Of a DNA stretch of 64,000 nucleotides, positions 1 to 8,255 are shown in pieces (within the stretch, counting starts at the first letter, position 1; each line of letters opens with the position of its first letter). The DNA comes from Maritimibacter sp. HL-12 (GTDB lineage: Bacteria; Pseudomonadota; Alphaproteobacteria; Rhodobacterales; Rhodobacteraceae), in assembly GCF_900177545.1 (NCBI RefSeq), contig NZ_FXBQ01000001.1, positions 1,506,122-1,570,121 of the forward strand, given 5' to 3'. A program made the translations under genes and the position numbers. A model generated the notes under the pieces. It worked only from the letters and a program-made list of their open reading frames with translations. It was not told where the DNA came from and made no database searches.

Positions 1-1321
1 CTTCGGCGGGAACCTTCCAACTCAGCGTGTCGAAGGCGCCGCAGTTGCTGCAGACCGGTGCCCAGTCGGCGTGGATCTGGTTGCACTTGTCACATACCCA
101 CTGTGGCCCGCGCGAAGCTGTCACCGCCCGCGCCAACCAGGCCCGGACGGCTTCGTCGTCGCCACCCTCGCCACGTTCGATAGCCGCCATCAGCGCAAGC
201 GCGCGCTGTGTCGGGTCGGTTTCCGCCAGATCGCCCAGCGCCTTGCGGGCGGCGGAAAAATCGTTATCGGCGATATGCAGTTCCGCCAGAAGCATACGCG
301 TTTCCGGATGCTCTTTCTGGTATTTTGTCAGTGCCTTGAACCGCTTCAGGCGCGCTTCCGGCGTCTCGTCAGGCTCGATGGCAGCGAAGGCCGCGGCAAG
401 GTCTGGATGCGGTGATACCTGCCAGGCCTTGGCCAGAACCCGGGTGGCATAGCGCGGGTTGTCCTGTTCGAGATAGCTCTTGGCGGCCAGAACCGCCCCC
501 GGGATCAGGTCGGGCGAGAGCTTGTTGGCCTCGATCGCCGCCTCCCGCGCGCGAATCGAGTTGCCCTCCTCGAAGATGTCCTTTGCCTCCTGCAGCGCCA
601 GGACGGCATCGCGCCGCTTGCCGACATCTTTCGGCAGGGCCCCGGTCTTGACCTTGGCCCCCAACGTTTTGCGTGCACCCGCCCAATCGTTCCGGGTTGC
701 CTGCAGGGCAAGCAGGATATCGCCGGTTTCCCCGTGACGTGGTTTCAGCGCGAAAGCCTTCTCTGCGAGCTTCATCGCAGTTTCGGTGTCGCCCTCTTCG
801 AGCCGCTGCTTCATGATACCGCGAACACCGACAAACCGCGTGCGCTCGTCCTGCAACAGCCGTTTGTAGACCACTTCGGCCTTCTTGCGATCCCCCGCCA
901 TCTCGGCCGCCTGCGCGGTGATCAGGTTGGTCAGTTCCGGTCGGTGCAGGAACTTCTCCGCCCGCGCCGCCTTCGCCATCGCCACCCGCTCCTCGCCAGA
1001 AGCCAGCGCCATCAACCCGTCGGCAAGCGCCTCGTACCCCTTGCGCTCTCGGTTCCGGTCGAAATAGCGCGAGATCGCGGTTTCATCGCCGTTGAGGAAA
1101 TGCACCACCGCCGCAAGCAGACTGACGATCTTGAGCAGAAGCCAGACCGCCAGAACGAACAACGCAAAGGCAATCACCGCCTGCAAAGCGCCAAGATTGA
1201 ACTCGAGCGCACCCACGGCGATGCGAACACCGCCCCCGGTTTCCATCAGCCAGCCCGCGCCGAGCGCCGCCACGGCGACGAAGGCGACGAACAGGACGAT
1301 CTTGAACATGGACCAGAGCAT
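1..1321 (-). CDS. hemY: HemY N-terminal/TPR heme-biosynthesis-associated membrane protein (3' end cut by window edge)
   Basis: A continuous reading frame of about 440 codons runs off the left edge, so the stop codon is not seen. It starts with MLWSMFKIVLFVAF, has two hydrophobic segments (about residues 5-25 and 42-65) with a short cytoplasmic-type loop, then a long helical TPR-like region. Near the visible end is a paired CxxC motif (CDKC...CSNC), which looks like a zinc ribbon. This matches the HemY family, inner-membrane proteins encoded with heme genes whose exact role is unsettled; it is unrelated to the Bacillus oxidase of the same name. The start ATG lies 10 bp after the stop of the Mic60-like gene, so hemD, mic60 and hemY form one transcription unit. 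Confidence 0.85.
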   Translation of the reverse strand, partial: MLWSMFKIVLFVAFVAVAALGAGWLMETGGGVRIAVGALEFNLGALQAVIAFALFVLAVWLLLKIVSLLAAVVHFLNGDETAISRYFDRNRERKGYEALADGLMALASGEERVAMAKAARAEKFLHRPELTNLITAQAAEMAGDRKKAEVVYKRLLQDERTRFVGVRGIMKQRLEEGDTETAMKLAEKAFALKPRHGETGDILLALQATRNDWAGARKTLGAKVKTGALPKDVGKRRDAVLALQEAKDIFEEGNSIRAREAAIEANKLSPDLIPGAVLAAKSYLEQDNPRYATRVLAKAWQVSPHPDLAAAFAAIEPDETPEARLKRFKALTKYQKEHPETRMLLAELHIADNDFSAARKALGDLAETDPTQRALALMAAIERGEGGDDEAVRAWLARAVTASRGPQWVCDKCNQIHADWAPVCSNCGAFDTLSWKVPAE

Positions 1322-1331
1322 CACAACTGCC

Positions 1332-2570
1332 TCATTTCGCGTTCAGTGCACGTGCCAAGGCCGCGCCCGCATCAAGCGCCGACTTGCGCGCGGCGGCCAT
1401 TTCCTTCCACGAAGCGAGCGGCAATGCCGCCGCCTCGGGCATCGCGTCAAGTTCGCTCAACGCACCCTCTATATCACCGCGCTTCAACGCCGCCTCGGAC
1501 CGCGACAGGATCGCATCGGGATCGTCACCCTCGCGCGGCTCGAGCGAGCGGGTACCGAGCTGGTTGCGCAGAAAGGCGCTCATCCGGCCCATGCTGCCGT
1601 CCTCCACCGCAGCCTTGATCGCCGCATCGAGCGCGTCGCGCGCGGCGGGCGGGAAAGCCTCCTGCAGTTCCAAGAGCGTCGGCACCCCGGTGGCACCGGC
1701 TTCGGCCAATGCTTCGGGCGGCTCGACTTCCGTCACCCGCTGCAATTCAGCGAGCGCGTCGTCAAAGGGCTGCCCGGTATCGAGTGCCGCAACCACGCGG
1801 GCAAGCGCCGTTCGGCCGGCCGCCGCCTGTGCCGCCTCGGCCGCATCTTCCTCCAACTGGCCAACATCGGCCTGTTGCGCTTCCAGATCCGCAAGTTCTG
1901 CCTCGAACATCTCGCGCAGCGCCACGAGTTCGCGCTCGTAAGCCGCAGCCGCCGCCTGCGCGGCTTCGGAGCCTTCCGGAGCCAGGCGTTCGACGGCATC
2001 GAGCCGGTCCGCAAGTGAATCGACCCGCTCGGCAAGCGCGGTGAATTCCGCGGCAATCTCTACGTCGAGACGTTGGGTTTCGGCGCTCAGGTCTGCCAAG
2101 GCGTCGTCCCGCGCGGTATCGGTTTCCAGAACGGCCAACCGATCCGCCAGTGCCTCGATCCGTTTGCCTTGCGCGTCGATCACGGCCACCAGCGGATCTT
2201 CCTCCGGTGCGACGCCGGGGAAGGGCCAACCTTCCGGCACAACGTAGCGCGCCGCGGCAAACCCGATCACGGCAGCCATTGCGCCGCCGAGCAGCAGTGC
2301 AAGAAACCCGCCGCCGCGCCGCCGCTTTTCATGCGGTCCGGTTTCGTCGCGGCTTTTTTCTGCGTCAGCTTCAGGTTTTGCCGCGGAATCCTTCTCCGTC
2401 TCGGGCACGGAGGGTTCATCGGCCCGGGTTTCGCCTTGCGCATCCTGCGCCTCGGCAACGTCCTCGGACGTGTCCGGGCTTTCTTCAATCACTTCGGCAT
2501 CTTCGACCGCCTCTGGCGCGGTCTTCGCCTTTGCCTTCTGCCGGCCTGACGCATTCGGTGCTTTCGCCAT
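1332..2570 (-). CDS. Mic60/mitofilin-like inner-membrane protein (COG4223 type)
   Basis: A protein of 412 residues with the layout of alphaproteobacterial Mic60. It has an acidic, low-complexity N-terminus (about 1-80), a basic stretch KRRRGG, one transmembrane segment (about 88-109), a long Ala/Glu/Leu-rich coiled coil (about 125-260) and a conserved C-terminal mitofilin-type helical domain. In mitochondria Mic60 shapes cristae; alphaproteobacterial homologues are reported to shape intracytoplasmic membranes and often sit among heme genes, as here between hemD and hemY. Similarity is judged from architecture and context rather than a profile search. It could be annotated simply as a COG4223 membrane protein. 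Its 3' end is 10 bp from the hemY start. Confidence 0.75.
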   Translation of the reverse strand: MAKAPNASGRQKAKAKTAPEAVEDAEVIEESPDTSEDVAEAQDAQGETRADEPSVPETEKDSAAKPEADAEKSRDETGPHEKRRRGGGFLALLLGGAMAAVIGFAAARYVVPEGWPFPGVAPEEDPLVAVIDAQGKRIEALADRLAVLETDTARDDALADLSAETQRLDVEIAAEFTALAERVDSLADRLDAVERLAPEGSEAAQAAAAAYERELVALREMFEAELADLEAQQADVGQLEEDAAEAAQAAAGRTALARVVAALDTGQPFDDALAELQRVTEVEPPEALAEAGATGVPTLLELQEAFPPAARDALDAAIKAAVEDGSMGRMSAFLRNQLGTRSLEPREGDDPDAILSRSEAALKRGDIEGALSELDAMPEAAALPLASWKEMAAARKSALDAGAALARALNAK

Positions 2571-2656
2571 CGGTCACCTTTCGAATCTCTGCGAGCGGCC
2601 TCCGACCCCTCGACAACTCCAAGCCTATCCACCGCCCCCGGTGGCGACAAGGTGAC

Positions 2657-3331
2657 TTAGTCCCGCAGCCTCGCAACCGTGCGGGCACGCATTTCCGCGC
2701 CTGTCGGTCGCTCGCAGACCTCGATCGCCTCGGAACCTGTTTCCGCGCACCAGGCTTCAGCCACCGCCGGGCTGATCGCGATCACCTCCAGCCCCGAACC
2801 GATGCGCATAACTTGCTTCGCGAGCAGGACCGCTGAACGCGGCGAGAACAGCGGGAGGATCACCTTGCCCTCCCCCTCGATCAAACGCCGGGCTTCGTCG
2901 GTGAGTTCACGCGGAACCTGCCGGTAGATCACCGCCTCATGTGTCACTATTCCAGCCGAAGTGAGCCTTTGCGCCACATTTCCGCGCGCATGCTCCCCGC
3001 GCAGGTGCAAGAGCGGACCGCTGCCGTTGAACCCGGCCAGAAGATCCTCGGCATCATCGGCCACACGCATCACTTGCGCACCTTGCGCCCGCGCCGCCCC
3101 GGCGGTGTGTTCGCCAACACACCAGGCCCGAACCCCATGCAACCCTGGCAGGAAACGCAGCGCATTGGCCGACGTGAGGATTACCCCGTGATACGTTGAC
3201 AGATCTGGCTGCACACCGGTTCCGACGATCTCCATGACCGGAGCGATCACCACCGGGGCCCCGGTGCCAAGCTTTTCCGCAAACGCCCGCGATTGCGCCT
3301 CGGGACGTGTGAGCAGGAGCGTCGCGGTCAT
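2657..3331 (-). CDS. hemD: uroporphyrinogen-III synthase
   Basis: This 224-residue protein has the usual size and low-similarity pattern of HemD, which closes and inverts hydroxymethylbilane to uroporphyrinogen III in the cytoplasm. Recognisable features are the N-terminal LLLTRPEAQ motif, the [11 protein letters not shown] segment of the first Rossmann-like half, and the [15 protein letters not shown] motif of the second half. It is first in the unit hemD-mic60-hemY and lies back to back with tsaD, with 73 bp between the two start codons that must hold both promoters. HemC, a frequent partner, is not in the visible sequence. The identification also rests on the heme-gene context. Confidence 0.85.
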   Translation of the reverse strand: MTATLLLTRPEAQSRAFAEKLGTGAPVVIAPVMEIVGTGVQPDLSTYHGVILTSANALRFLPGLHGVRAWCVGEHTAGAARAQGAQVMRVADDAEDLLAGFNGSGPLLHLRGEHARGNVAQRLTSAGIVTHEAVIYRQVPRELTDEARRLIEGEGKVILPLFSPRSAVLLAKQVMRIGSGLEVIAISPAVAEAWCAETGSEAIEVCERPTGAEMRARTVARLRD

Positions 3332-3404
3332 CAGCGCCTCGCGGGATTGTCTGGGGCCTCCCGCGGTGTTACCTCGGCTCGAACCTCATCGCAACCGGCG
3401 CGCC

Positions 3405-4502
3405 ATGACCAAAACCCTCACCGTTCTCGGGCTGGAATCGAGCTGCGACGATACCGCCGCCGCCGTGGTTCGTCACCGCGAGGGGGCAGCCCCCGAGATC
3501 CTTTCATCGGTGGTCGCCGGGCAGACCACGCTTCATGCCGCGTTTGGAGGTGTCGTGCCGGAGATCGCCGCGCGCGCTCATACCGAAAAGCTCGATCATT
3601 GCGTCGAAGAGGCGTTGCGCGAAGCCAATGTCGGCCTCGATGGCCTCGATGCCATCGCCGTCACGGCTGGCCCCGGCCTGATCGGCGGTGTGCTCGCGGG
3701 GGTCATGCTGGCCAAGGGGATCGCGGCCGGCTCTGGCCTGCCGCTCATCGGTGTCAATCACCTTGCGGGCCACGCCCTCACCCCGCGCCTCACCGACGAA
3801 ACGGGCTTTCCGTACCTCATGTTGCTGGTGTCCGGTGGGCATTGCCAATTCCTGCTGGTCCGGGGCACGGACGATTTCTCCCGTCTGGGCGGGACGATCG
3901 ACGATGCGCCGGGGGAGGCCTTCGACAAGACGGCGCGGCTCCTTGCCCTTCCTCAACCGGGTGGCCCCTCTGTTGAATCGGAAGCCAAGAAGGGTGATCC
4001 GCGCCGGTTTTCGCTTCCCCGCCCCTTGCTCGACAGGCCGGGGTGCGACATGAGCTTTTCCGGTCTGAAAACCGCGCTATTGCGCGAGCGCGACAAACTC
4101 GTTGACCGCGACGGCGGCCTGCATGTGCAGGACAGGGCCGATCTATGCGCTTCGTTTCAGGCGGCGGTGAGCGATGTTCTTGCCGAAAAGTCCCGCCGCG
4201 CAATAGCCCAGTACATGGCGCTTTCCCCTGCCACGCCGACCTTCGCGGTGGCCGGAGGCGTTTCCGCAAATATGACAATTCGCCGCGCGTTAGAGACTGT
4301 TTCAGCGGAAAACGACGTCAGCTTTCTCGCCCCACCGCTCAGCCTTTGCACCGACAACGCCGCGATGATCGCCTGGGCCGGGCTCGAGCGCTTTCGCAGC
4401 GGTGAGCGCGACGACATGACGCTTCAGGCCCGCCCGCGATGGCCACTGGACCGAGGTGCCCAACCCATGCTTGGATCGGGCAAGAAGGGAGCCAAGGCAT
4501 GA
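3405..4502 (+). CDS. tsaD: tRNA N6-threonylcarbamoyladenosine transferase TsaD
   Basis: TsaD (formerly Gcp) transfers the threonylcarbamoyl group to A37 of ANN-decoding tRNAs together with TsaB and TsaE. The start used is the ATG in front of [15 protein letters not shown], giving 365 residues; upstream in-frame codons overlap the divergent hemD and lack family similarity. The ASKHA fold is clear: [10 protein letters not shown] phosphate loop at residues 9-18, metal ligands H119 and H123 in [15 protein letters not shown] and FSGLKTAL further on. The last codons overlap gpsA by 4 bp (ATGA). A second t6A gene, tsaE, lies at 15.2 kb. Confidence 0.97.
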   Translation: MTKTLTVLGLESSCDDTAAAVVRHREGAAPEILSSVVAGQTTLHAAFGGVVPEIAARAHTEKLDHCVEEALREANVGLDGLDAIAVTAGPGLIGGVLAGVMLAKGIAAGSGLPLIGVNHLAGHALTPRLTDETGFPYLMLLVSGGHCQFLLVRGTDDFSRLGGTIDDAPGEAFDKTARLLALPQPGGPSVESEAKKGDPRRFSLPRPLLDRPGCDMSFSGLKTALLRERDKLVDRDGGLHVQDRADLCASFQAAVSDVLAEKSRRAIAQYMALSPATPTFAVAGGVSANMTIRRALETVSAENDVSFLAPPLSLCTDNAAMIAWAGLERFRSGERDDMTLQARPRWPLDRGAQPMLGSGKKGAKA

Positions 4503-5449
4503 CCGCGATCTCGGTTTTGGGTGCGGGTGCGTTCGGCACCGCCCTCGCCATATCGCTCGCCCGAGACGGGCGCGCGGTGACGCTCTGGGCGCGCGACACC
4601 GGCGACATGACCGCCAGGCGAGTGAACACGCGCCGGTTGCCTGGTTATCCCTTCCCCGAAAGCCTCGCCGTGACAAGCGATCTTGCCGAGGCCGTGTCTG
4701 CCACGATCATCCTCCTCGCGCTGCCATTGCAGCAATTGGCTCCATTTCTTGAGAAAAACCGGGCCGCCTTCGGGTCTCAGACGATGGTGGCATGCTCGAA
4801 AGGGATCGATATCAAATCGGGCCGGGGTCCAACTGAAATCATCAGGGATATCTGCCCAAGAGCGACGCCGGCGGTGCTCTCCGGGCCGAGTTTCGCCGTT
4901 GATATTGCTGCCGGTCTCCCGACCGCGCTCACCATCGCGGCAGATGATCCCGAACCGCTCCAACGGGCGCTGACCACGTCGAACATCCGCCTCTACCGGT
5001 CAACCGACATGATCGGCGTCGAACTGGGCGGCGCGCTCAAGAACGTGGTCGCGATCGCCTGCGGAATTGCCATCGGGGCCGGGCTCGGGGAAAGTGCGCG
5101 CGCGGCCCTGATGACACGTGGCTACGCCGAGATGACCCGCTTTGCCCGGGCGCGCGGCGCCGAACCGGACACGCTTGCAGGCCTCTCCGGGTTCGGCGAT
5201 CTTGCGCTTACCTGCACCTCGGAGAAATCGCGAAACTACGCATTCGGCCTTGCCCTCGGCCGCGGTGAAAAGAATGACGACAGCATCACGATCGAGGGCC
5301 GAGCGACGGCCCAGGCAGTCTCTAATGCTGCTGAAAAGGTCGGTATAGATATGCCAGTTGCCCAGATTGTCGTGGCCATCGCGAATGGCTTGGTTACCAT
5401 ACCCCAAGCCATCGAGATCCTGCTCTCGCGGCCCTTGAAGGAGGAATGA
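4499..5449 (+). CDS. gpsA: glycerol-3-phosphate dehydrogenase [NAD(P)+]
   Basis: GpsA reduces dihydroxyacetone phosphate to sn-glycerol 3-phosphate, the backbone for phospholipids. The 316-residue protein opens with an N-terminal dinucleotide fold, GAGAFG at residues 8-13. It continues with the family motifs [21 protein letters not shown] (containing the catalytic lysine) and [14 protein letters not shown]. Translation starts within the tsaD stop in an ATGA overlap, so the two are probably coupled. The next gene (YciI) starts one base after its stop. The tsaD-gpsA-YciI-EVE order is common in Rhodobacterales as far as I recall. Confidence 0.96.
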   Translation: MTAISVLGAGAFGTALAISLARDGRAVTLWARDTGDMTARRVNTRRLPGYPFPESLAVTSDLAEAVSATIILLALPLQQLAPFLEKNRAAFGSQTMVACSKGIDIKSGRGPTEIIRDICPRATPAVLSGPSFAVDIAAGLPTALTIAADDPEPLQRALTTSNIRLYRSTDMIGVELGGALKNVVAIACGIAIGAGLGESARAALMTRGYAEMTRFARARGAEPDTLAGLSGFGDLALTCTSEKSRNYAFGLALGRGEKNDDSITIEGRATAQAVSNAAEKVGIDMPVAQIVVAIANGLVTIPQAIEILLSRPLKEE

Positions 5450-5450
5450 C

Positions 5451-5720
5451 ATGTTTGCCCTGATCTGCACCGACAAGCCCGGCGGCCTCGAAATTCGCAA
5501 AGCCAACCGGGCAAAGCATCTCGATTACATCGCCGAAACCGGCGTCGTGGTGCAGGCCGGGCCGTTCATTGACGCGGCGGGCGAGATGTCGGGGTCGCTG
5601 GTGATCCTTGATCTCGACAACCGGCATGAGGCCGAGGCCTGGGCGAAGGGCGACCCCTATGCCGTCGCCGGTCTGTTTGCCAAGGTTCGGATCGAGGAAT
5701 GGAAGAAGGTGGTGGGCTGA
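5451..5720 (+). CDS. YciI-family protein
   Basis: A small protein of 89 residues with the YciI (dimeric alpha/beta barrel) pattern: MFALICTDKPGG start, a conserved histidine in AKHLDYI and an aspartate in AKGDPYAVAGLF, the two residues that form the proposed active site in this family. No general biochemical role is established; some relatives act on chlorinated aromatics or occur as domains in larger proteins. The gene begins one base after gpsA, preceded by a good ribosome site (AAGGAGG), and its stop overlaps the start of the EVE gene, so it is part of the tsaD operon. Confidence 0.85.
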   Translation: MFALICTDKPGGLEIRKANRAKHLDYIAETGVVVQAGPFIDAAGEMSGSLVILDLDNRHEAEAWAKGDPYAVAGLFAKVRIEEWKKVVG

Positions 5721-6133
5721 TGAACTACTGGCTGTTCAAGACCGAGCCGGGAACCTGGGGTTGGGACGACCAGGTTGCCAAGGGCGACGCCGGGGAGGAA
5801 TGGGACGGTGTTCGCAACTACCAGGCCCGCAACAACATGCGCGAGATGAAACTGGGCGATCTCGGGCTTTTCTATCATTCCGTGAACGAGAAGCGGATCG
5901 TCGGTATTGTCGAGGTCTGCGCCGAGGCACATCCCGACAGCACCACCGACGATGACCGTTGGGAATGCGTCGATGTGAAAGCCGTGCGCCCGCTTGCCAA
6001 CCCGGTGACACTCGATATGTGCAAGGAAGATCCACGCCTGAAAGACATGGTTCTGGTCAAAAATTCGCGCCTTTCGGTGCAACCGGTCTCCGCGACGGAG
6101 TGGGGCATAATTCTCGAACTGGCCGGAGAATAG
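5720..6133 (+). CDS. EVE-domain protein
   Basis: A protein of 137 residues starting MNYWLFKTEP, the typical opening of EVE (PUA-like, YTH-related) domain proteins. The internal motifs GVRNYQARNNMREMK and GLFYHSV belong to the conserved core. EVE domains bind modified bases in RNA or DNA; the cellular target of this stand-alone bacterial form is not known. The start ATG overlaps the last base of the YciI stop codon (TGATG). Its place behind tsaD, an RNA-modification gene, is compatible with a role in RNA biology, but that is inference. Confidence 0.9.
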   Translation: MNYWLFKTEPGTWGWDDQVAKGDAGEEWDGVRNYQARNNMREMKLGDLGLFYHSVNEKRIVGIVEVCAEAHPDSTTDDDRWECVDVKAVRPLANPVTLDMCKEDPRLKDMVLVKNSRLSVQPVSATEWGIILELAGE

Positions 6134-6198
6134 TACTAGGCAGGTCCCCACCCAACTCACATACTGCGGCAGAATGACCCAGTCGGGAGGGGAAGCCA

Positions 6199-6591
6199 AT
6201 GGAACTGGTCAGTGTTCTGGTCGCCGCGGCGGCATCGTGGATGTTTGGGGCCGTCTGGTACATGGCCCTGTCAAAACCCTGGATCGAAGCCTCCGGAGTA
6301 GAGGTTGACGAAAAGGGCGGGCCCAAGGGCGGAAGCACCGTTCCCATGATCCTTTCGGCCATCGCCATGGTGCTGGTGGCGGGCATGATGCGCCACATCA
6401 TCGAGCAAGCGCAGATCGACACGGTATTGAAGGGTATCATGGTGGGCGGCGGCATCGGGCTTTTCATGATCTCGCCCTGGATCATGCTCAATAACGCCTA
6501 CGGCGGTCGGCCTTTCAAGCTGACGCTGATTGACGGTGGTTATGCCGTGATCGGCTGTGCCTTGATGGGCACCGTTCTCGTGCTGTTCTGA
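6199..6591 (+). CDS. DUF1761 family membrane protein
   Basis: A protein of 130 residues with four predicted membrane helices, near residues 3-24, 49-68, 80-100 and 108-129. The N-terminal SWMFGAVWYMALSKPW pattern, and the ILNN-type asparagine pair in MLNNAYG, are typical of DUF1761. No function is known for the family. It follows the EVE gene after 65 bp and is preceded by GGGAGGGGAAGCC as ribosome site, so it may be co-transcribed or have its own promoter. A perfect 13-bp stem-loop begins four bases after its stop codon. Confidence 0.85.
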   Translation: MELVSVLVAAAASWMFGAVWYMALSKPWIEASGVEVDEKGGPKGGSTVPMILSAIAMVLVAGMMRHIIEQAQIDTVLKGIMVGGGIGLFMISPWIMLNNAYGGRPFKLTLIDGGYAVIGCALMGTVLVLF

Positions 6592-6594
6592 AAA

Positions 6595-6624
6595 AAGGAG
6601 GGTCCGACCCCTCGGACCCTCCTT
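6595..6624. terminator. 13-bp perfect stem-loop directly after the DUF1761 stop
   Basis: The arms 6595-6607 and 6612-6624 are exactly complementary around a CCCC loop. On the minus strand the stem is followed by six T residues, as in an intrinsic terminator for leftward transcripts. On the plus strand it follows the DUF1761 stop by four bases but lacks a T run. It may stop transcription in both directions between two convergent genes or protect the mRNA end. Confidence 0.7.
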
Positions 6625-6784
6625 CCACCCCACGTGCTCCCTCAGCACCACACGTGTCTCTGAATAAGGGTCCGACCGTCCTGGTCTTCCTTGTGACATT
6701 AGAAAATCCGGCACCATCCCGCAACCGGTCGTTACATTGAATTTCATTCAATTTCAATAAGTTGTGCGAGAAGGTCTGTTAACG

Positions 6785-6811
6785 AAAAAGGCGGCCGTTG
6801 GGCCGCCCTTT
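6785..6811 (-). terminator. intrinsic terminator of the DUF2853 gene
   Basis: A GC stem (6790-6796 with 6801-6807, GTTG between) sits 20 bp after the DUF2853 stop codon in the minus direction and is followed on that strand by TTTTT. This is the standard layout of a Rho-independent terminator. The 160 bp between it and the stem-loop at 6595-6624 contain no gene I can support. Confidence 0.75.
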
Positions 6812-6830
6812 ATCGGTTCGGCACCCGGGA

Positions 6831-7172
6831 TCAGCTATAAACGGCCTCTTTTCCGAAATGCTTGGTCAGCATGTAATAGACCACGGCGCGATACTTGTTC
6901 CGCTCCGAGCGCCCGTAGGTTTCGATCACTGCGTTGATCGCGTCCATCAACTCGGGACCGTCCGAAAGCCCGAGCTTCTTGACGAGGAAGTTGTCCTTCA
7001 CCGTTTCCAGTTCGTGCTCCTGCCCGGCGGCAACGGTCGAAGCATCGGGATTGTAGATCGACGGGCCACAGCCGATGGTCACCTTGGTAAGCAAGTTCAT
7101 GTCCGGCTCCATGCCGCACTTGTTGCGCAAATCATCGGCATATTTTGCGATGAGGTCGTCACGTTTTCCCAT
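6831..7172 (-). CDS. DUF2853 family protein
   Basis: A soluble protein of 113 residues beginning MGKRDDLIAKYADDLR, a pattern I associate with the DUF2853 family. Helical regions carry VTIGCGPSIYNPDASTVA and a C-terminal YYMLTKHFGKE segment. There are no signal peptide or membrane segments and no catalytic motif I recognise. The family has no assigned function as far as I know. It is transcribed alone: panE ends 108 bp upstream, and a clear intrinsic terminator follows at 6785-6811. Confidence 0.8.
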   Translation of the reverse strand: MGKRDDLIAKYADDLRNKCGMEPDMNLLTKVTIGCGPSIYNPDASTVAAGQEHELETVKDNFLVKKLGLSDGPELMDAINAVIETYGRSERNKYRAVVYYMLTKHFGKEAVYS

Positions 7173-7247
7173 TGGTATACTCCCATATCAAACACAGGCA
7201 CAGCGCCCCACATCGTGAAGCGTAAGGCCAAAACAGCAGGAGCCAAA

Positions 7248-7270
7248 GGGAAAATTACCCGGGTTTTCCC
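7248..7270 (-). terminator. possible weak terminator after panE
   Basis: Between the panE stop and the DUF2853 start there is an imperfect inverted repeat, GGGAAAA (7248-7254) and TTTTCCC (7264-7270), around a CCCGGG core. In the leftward direction only three T residues follow, so termination would be weak. It could equally be an operator for the DUF2853 promoter. Confidence 0.3.
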
Positions 7271-7280
7271 CGGAATGCGC

Positions 7281-8255
7281 TCAGGAATATTCCGCCAGGT
7301 TTGAGACAATCCCCGATGCCGTCACCGTGCCCGAAGCGGCGCTTCCGCGTGCCAGCCGGGCGGCGAGCTGGGTCATCGCTGCGTTGGCAGGGGTGGGAAC
7401 GCCGTGAAGCCGGCCCAGCAACACGATCTCGCCATTGAGCCAATCGGTTTCGACCGAACCGGTGCCGCGTTCGAGGCTCTGGTTTGTCGAACTTGCGAAG
7501 GGAACCGCCCCCGGCACCTCACTCATGGACATGTGCCGTTTTCTTCGGGGATCGTCCACGCCCACATCAGCCCATCGTATCCCGGCGGCTGCCAGCACCG
7601 TCTCGGCTTCGCTGCGCAGCAGATCCTTGAGTGGCTGCGTGTCGTCATCTGGCGCAAAGGCAGCGCCGACGATTTTGTTGAGGTTGAGCAAGAGCTTGCC
7701 GTATTTGCTCGCCATCACATCATCCGCCACATAGCCGGCGATGTTCGCCTCAGAGAGCGCCTTCTCCAAGGCGCCATCGGCGTCATCATGGCCACCGGCA
7801 GCGCGCCCGATATCGAAAACGCCGTATTGCGGTTCGGAATAGACGATGACTTCGCCGGGCACACGAAAGGCGGAGGGCATCATCACGGTTACGCCGTGAA
7901 CATTGCCGAACAGCCTGAGCGCCTTGCGCTCGTTGTCGACGCCGTTCTGCAGGCAGAAGATCGGCTGGTCCCGCACGCCCGCGGCGCGCAAGGCTTCGAG
8001 CGCCGCCTGCATGTGCTGGCCCTTCATCGCCATCAGCACGGCATCGCCGGCGCCGATACGCGCGTCCTCGGGGGTTTCGACCACGTCGAGGACCACGGTG
8101 AAATCATCTTTCGGACTGCGCAACCGCAGCCCTCTCCCCCGGATCGCGGCCAATTGTTCGCCCCGGGCAATCGCGGTGACCTCTTGCCCGTTGCGGGCAA
8201 GTGCTGCGGCCACCGTTCCACCGATCGCCCCGGTGCCGAAAACGACGATGCGCAT
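7281..8255 (-). CDS. 2-dehydropantoate 2-reductase family (ketopantoate reductase)
   Basis: This 324-residue oxidoreductase has the N-terminal NADP fold [13 protein letters not shown] (GxGxxG at 7-12) and the MKGQHMQAAL segment carrying the first conserved lysine region. It also has QNGVDNE and the SKYGKLLLNLNKIVGAAF motif with the presumed catalytic lysine of PanE/ApbA enzymes. True PanE makes pantoate for coenzyme A, but this superfamily has many paralogues of uncertain substrate, so I leave the symbol blank. Its start overlaps the ahcY stop by one base (TGATG), which indicates co-transcription with ahcY. Confidence 0.85.
   Translation of the reverse strand: MRIVVFGTGAIGGTVAAALARNGQEVTAIARGEQLAAIRGRGLRLRSPKDDFTVVLDVVETPEDARIGAGDAVLMAMKGQHMQAALEALRAAGVRDQPIFCLQNGVDNERKALRLFGNVHGVTVMMPSAFRVPGEVIVYSEPQYGVFDIGRAAGGHDDADGALEKALSEANIAGYVADDVMASKYGKLLLNLNKIVGAAFAPDDDTQPLKDLLRSEAETVLAAAGIRWADVGVDDPRRKRHMSMSEVPGAVPFASSTNQSLERGTGSVETDWLNGEIVLLGRLHGVPTPANAAMTQLAARLARGSAASGTVTASGIVSNLAEYS

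Noticed and set aside
6640-6662. CACGTG-centred sequences in the DUF1761/DUF2853 gap as additional parS sites
   Set aside because: They share only the central six bases with parS; the outer TGTTT/AAACA arms are missing.
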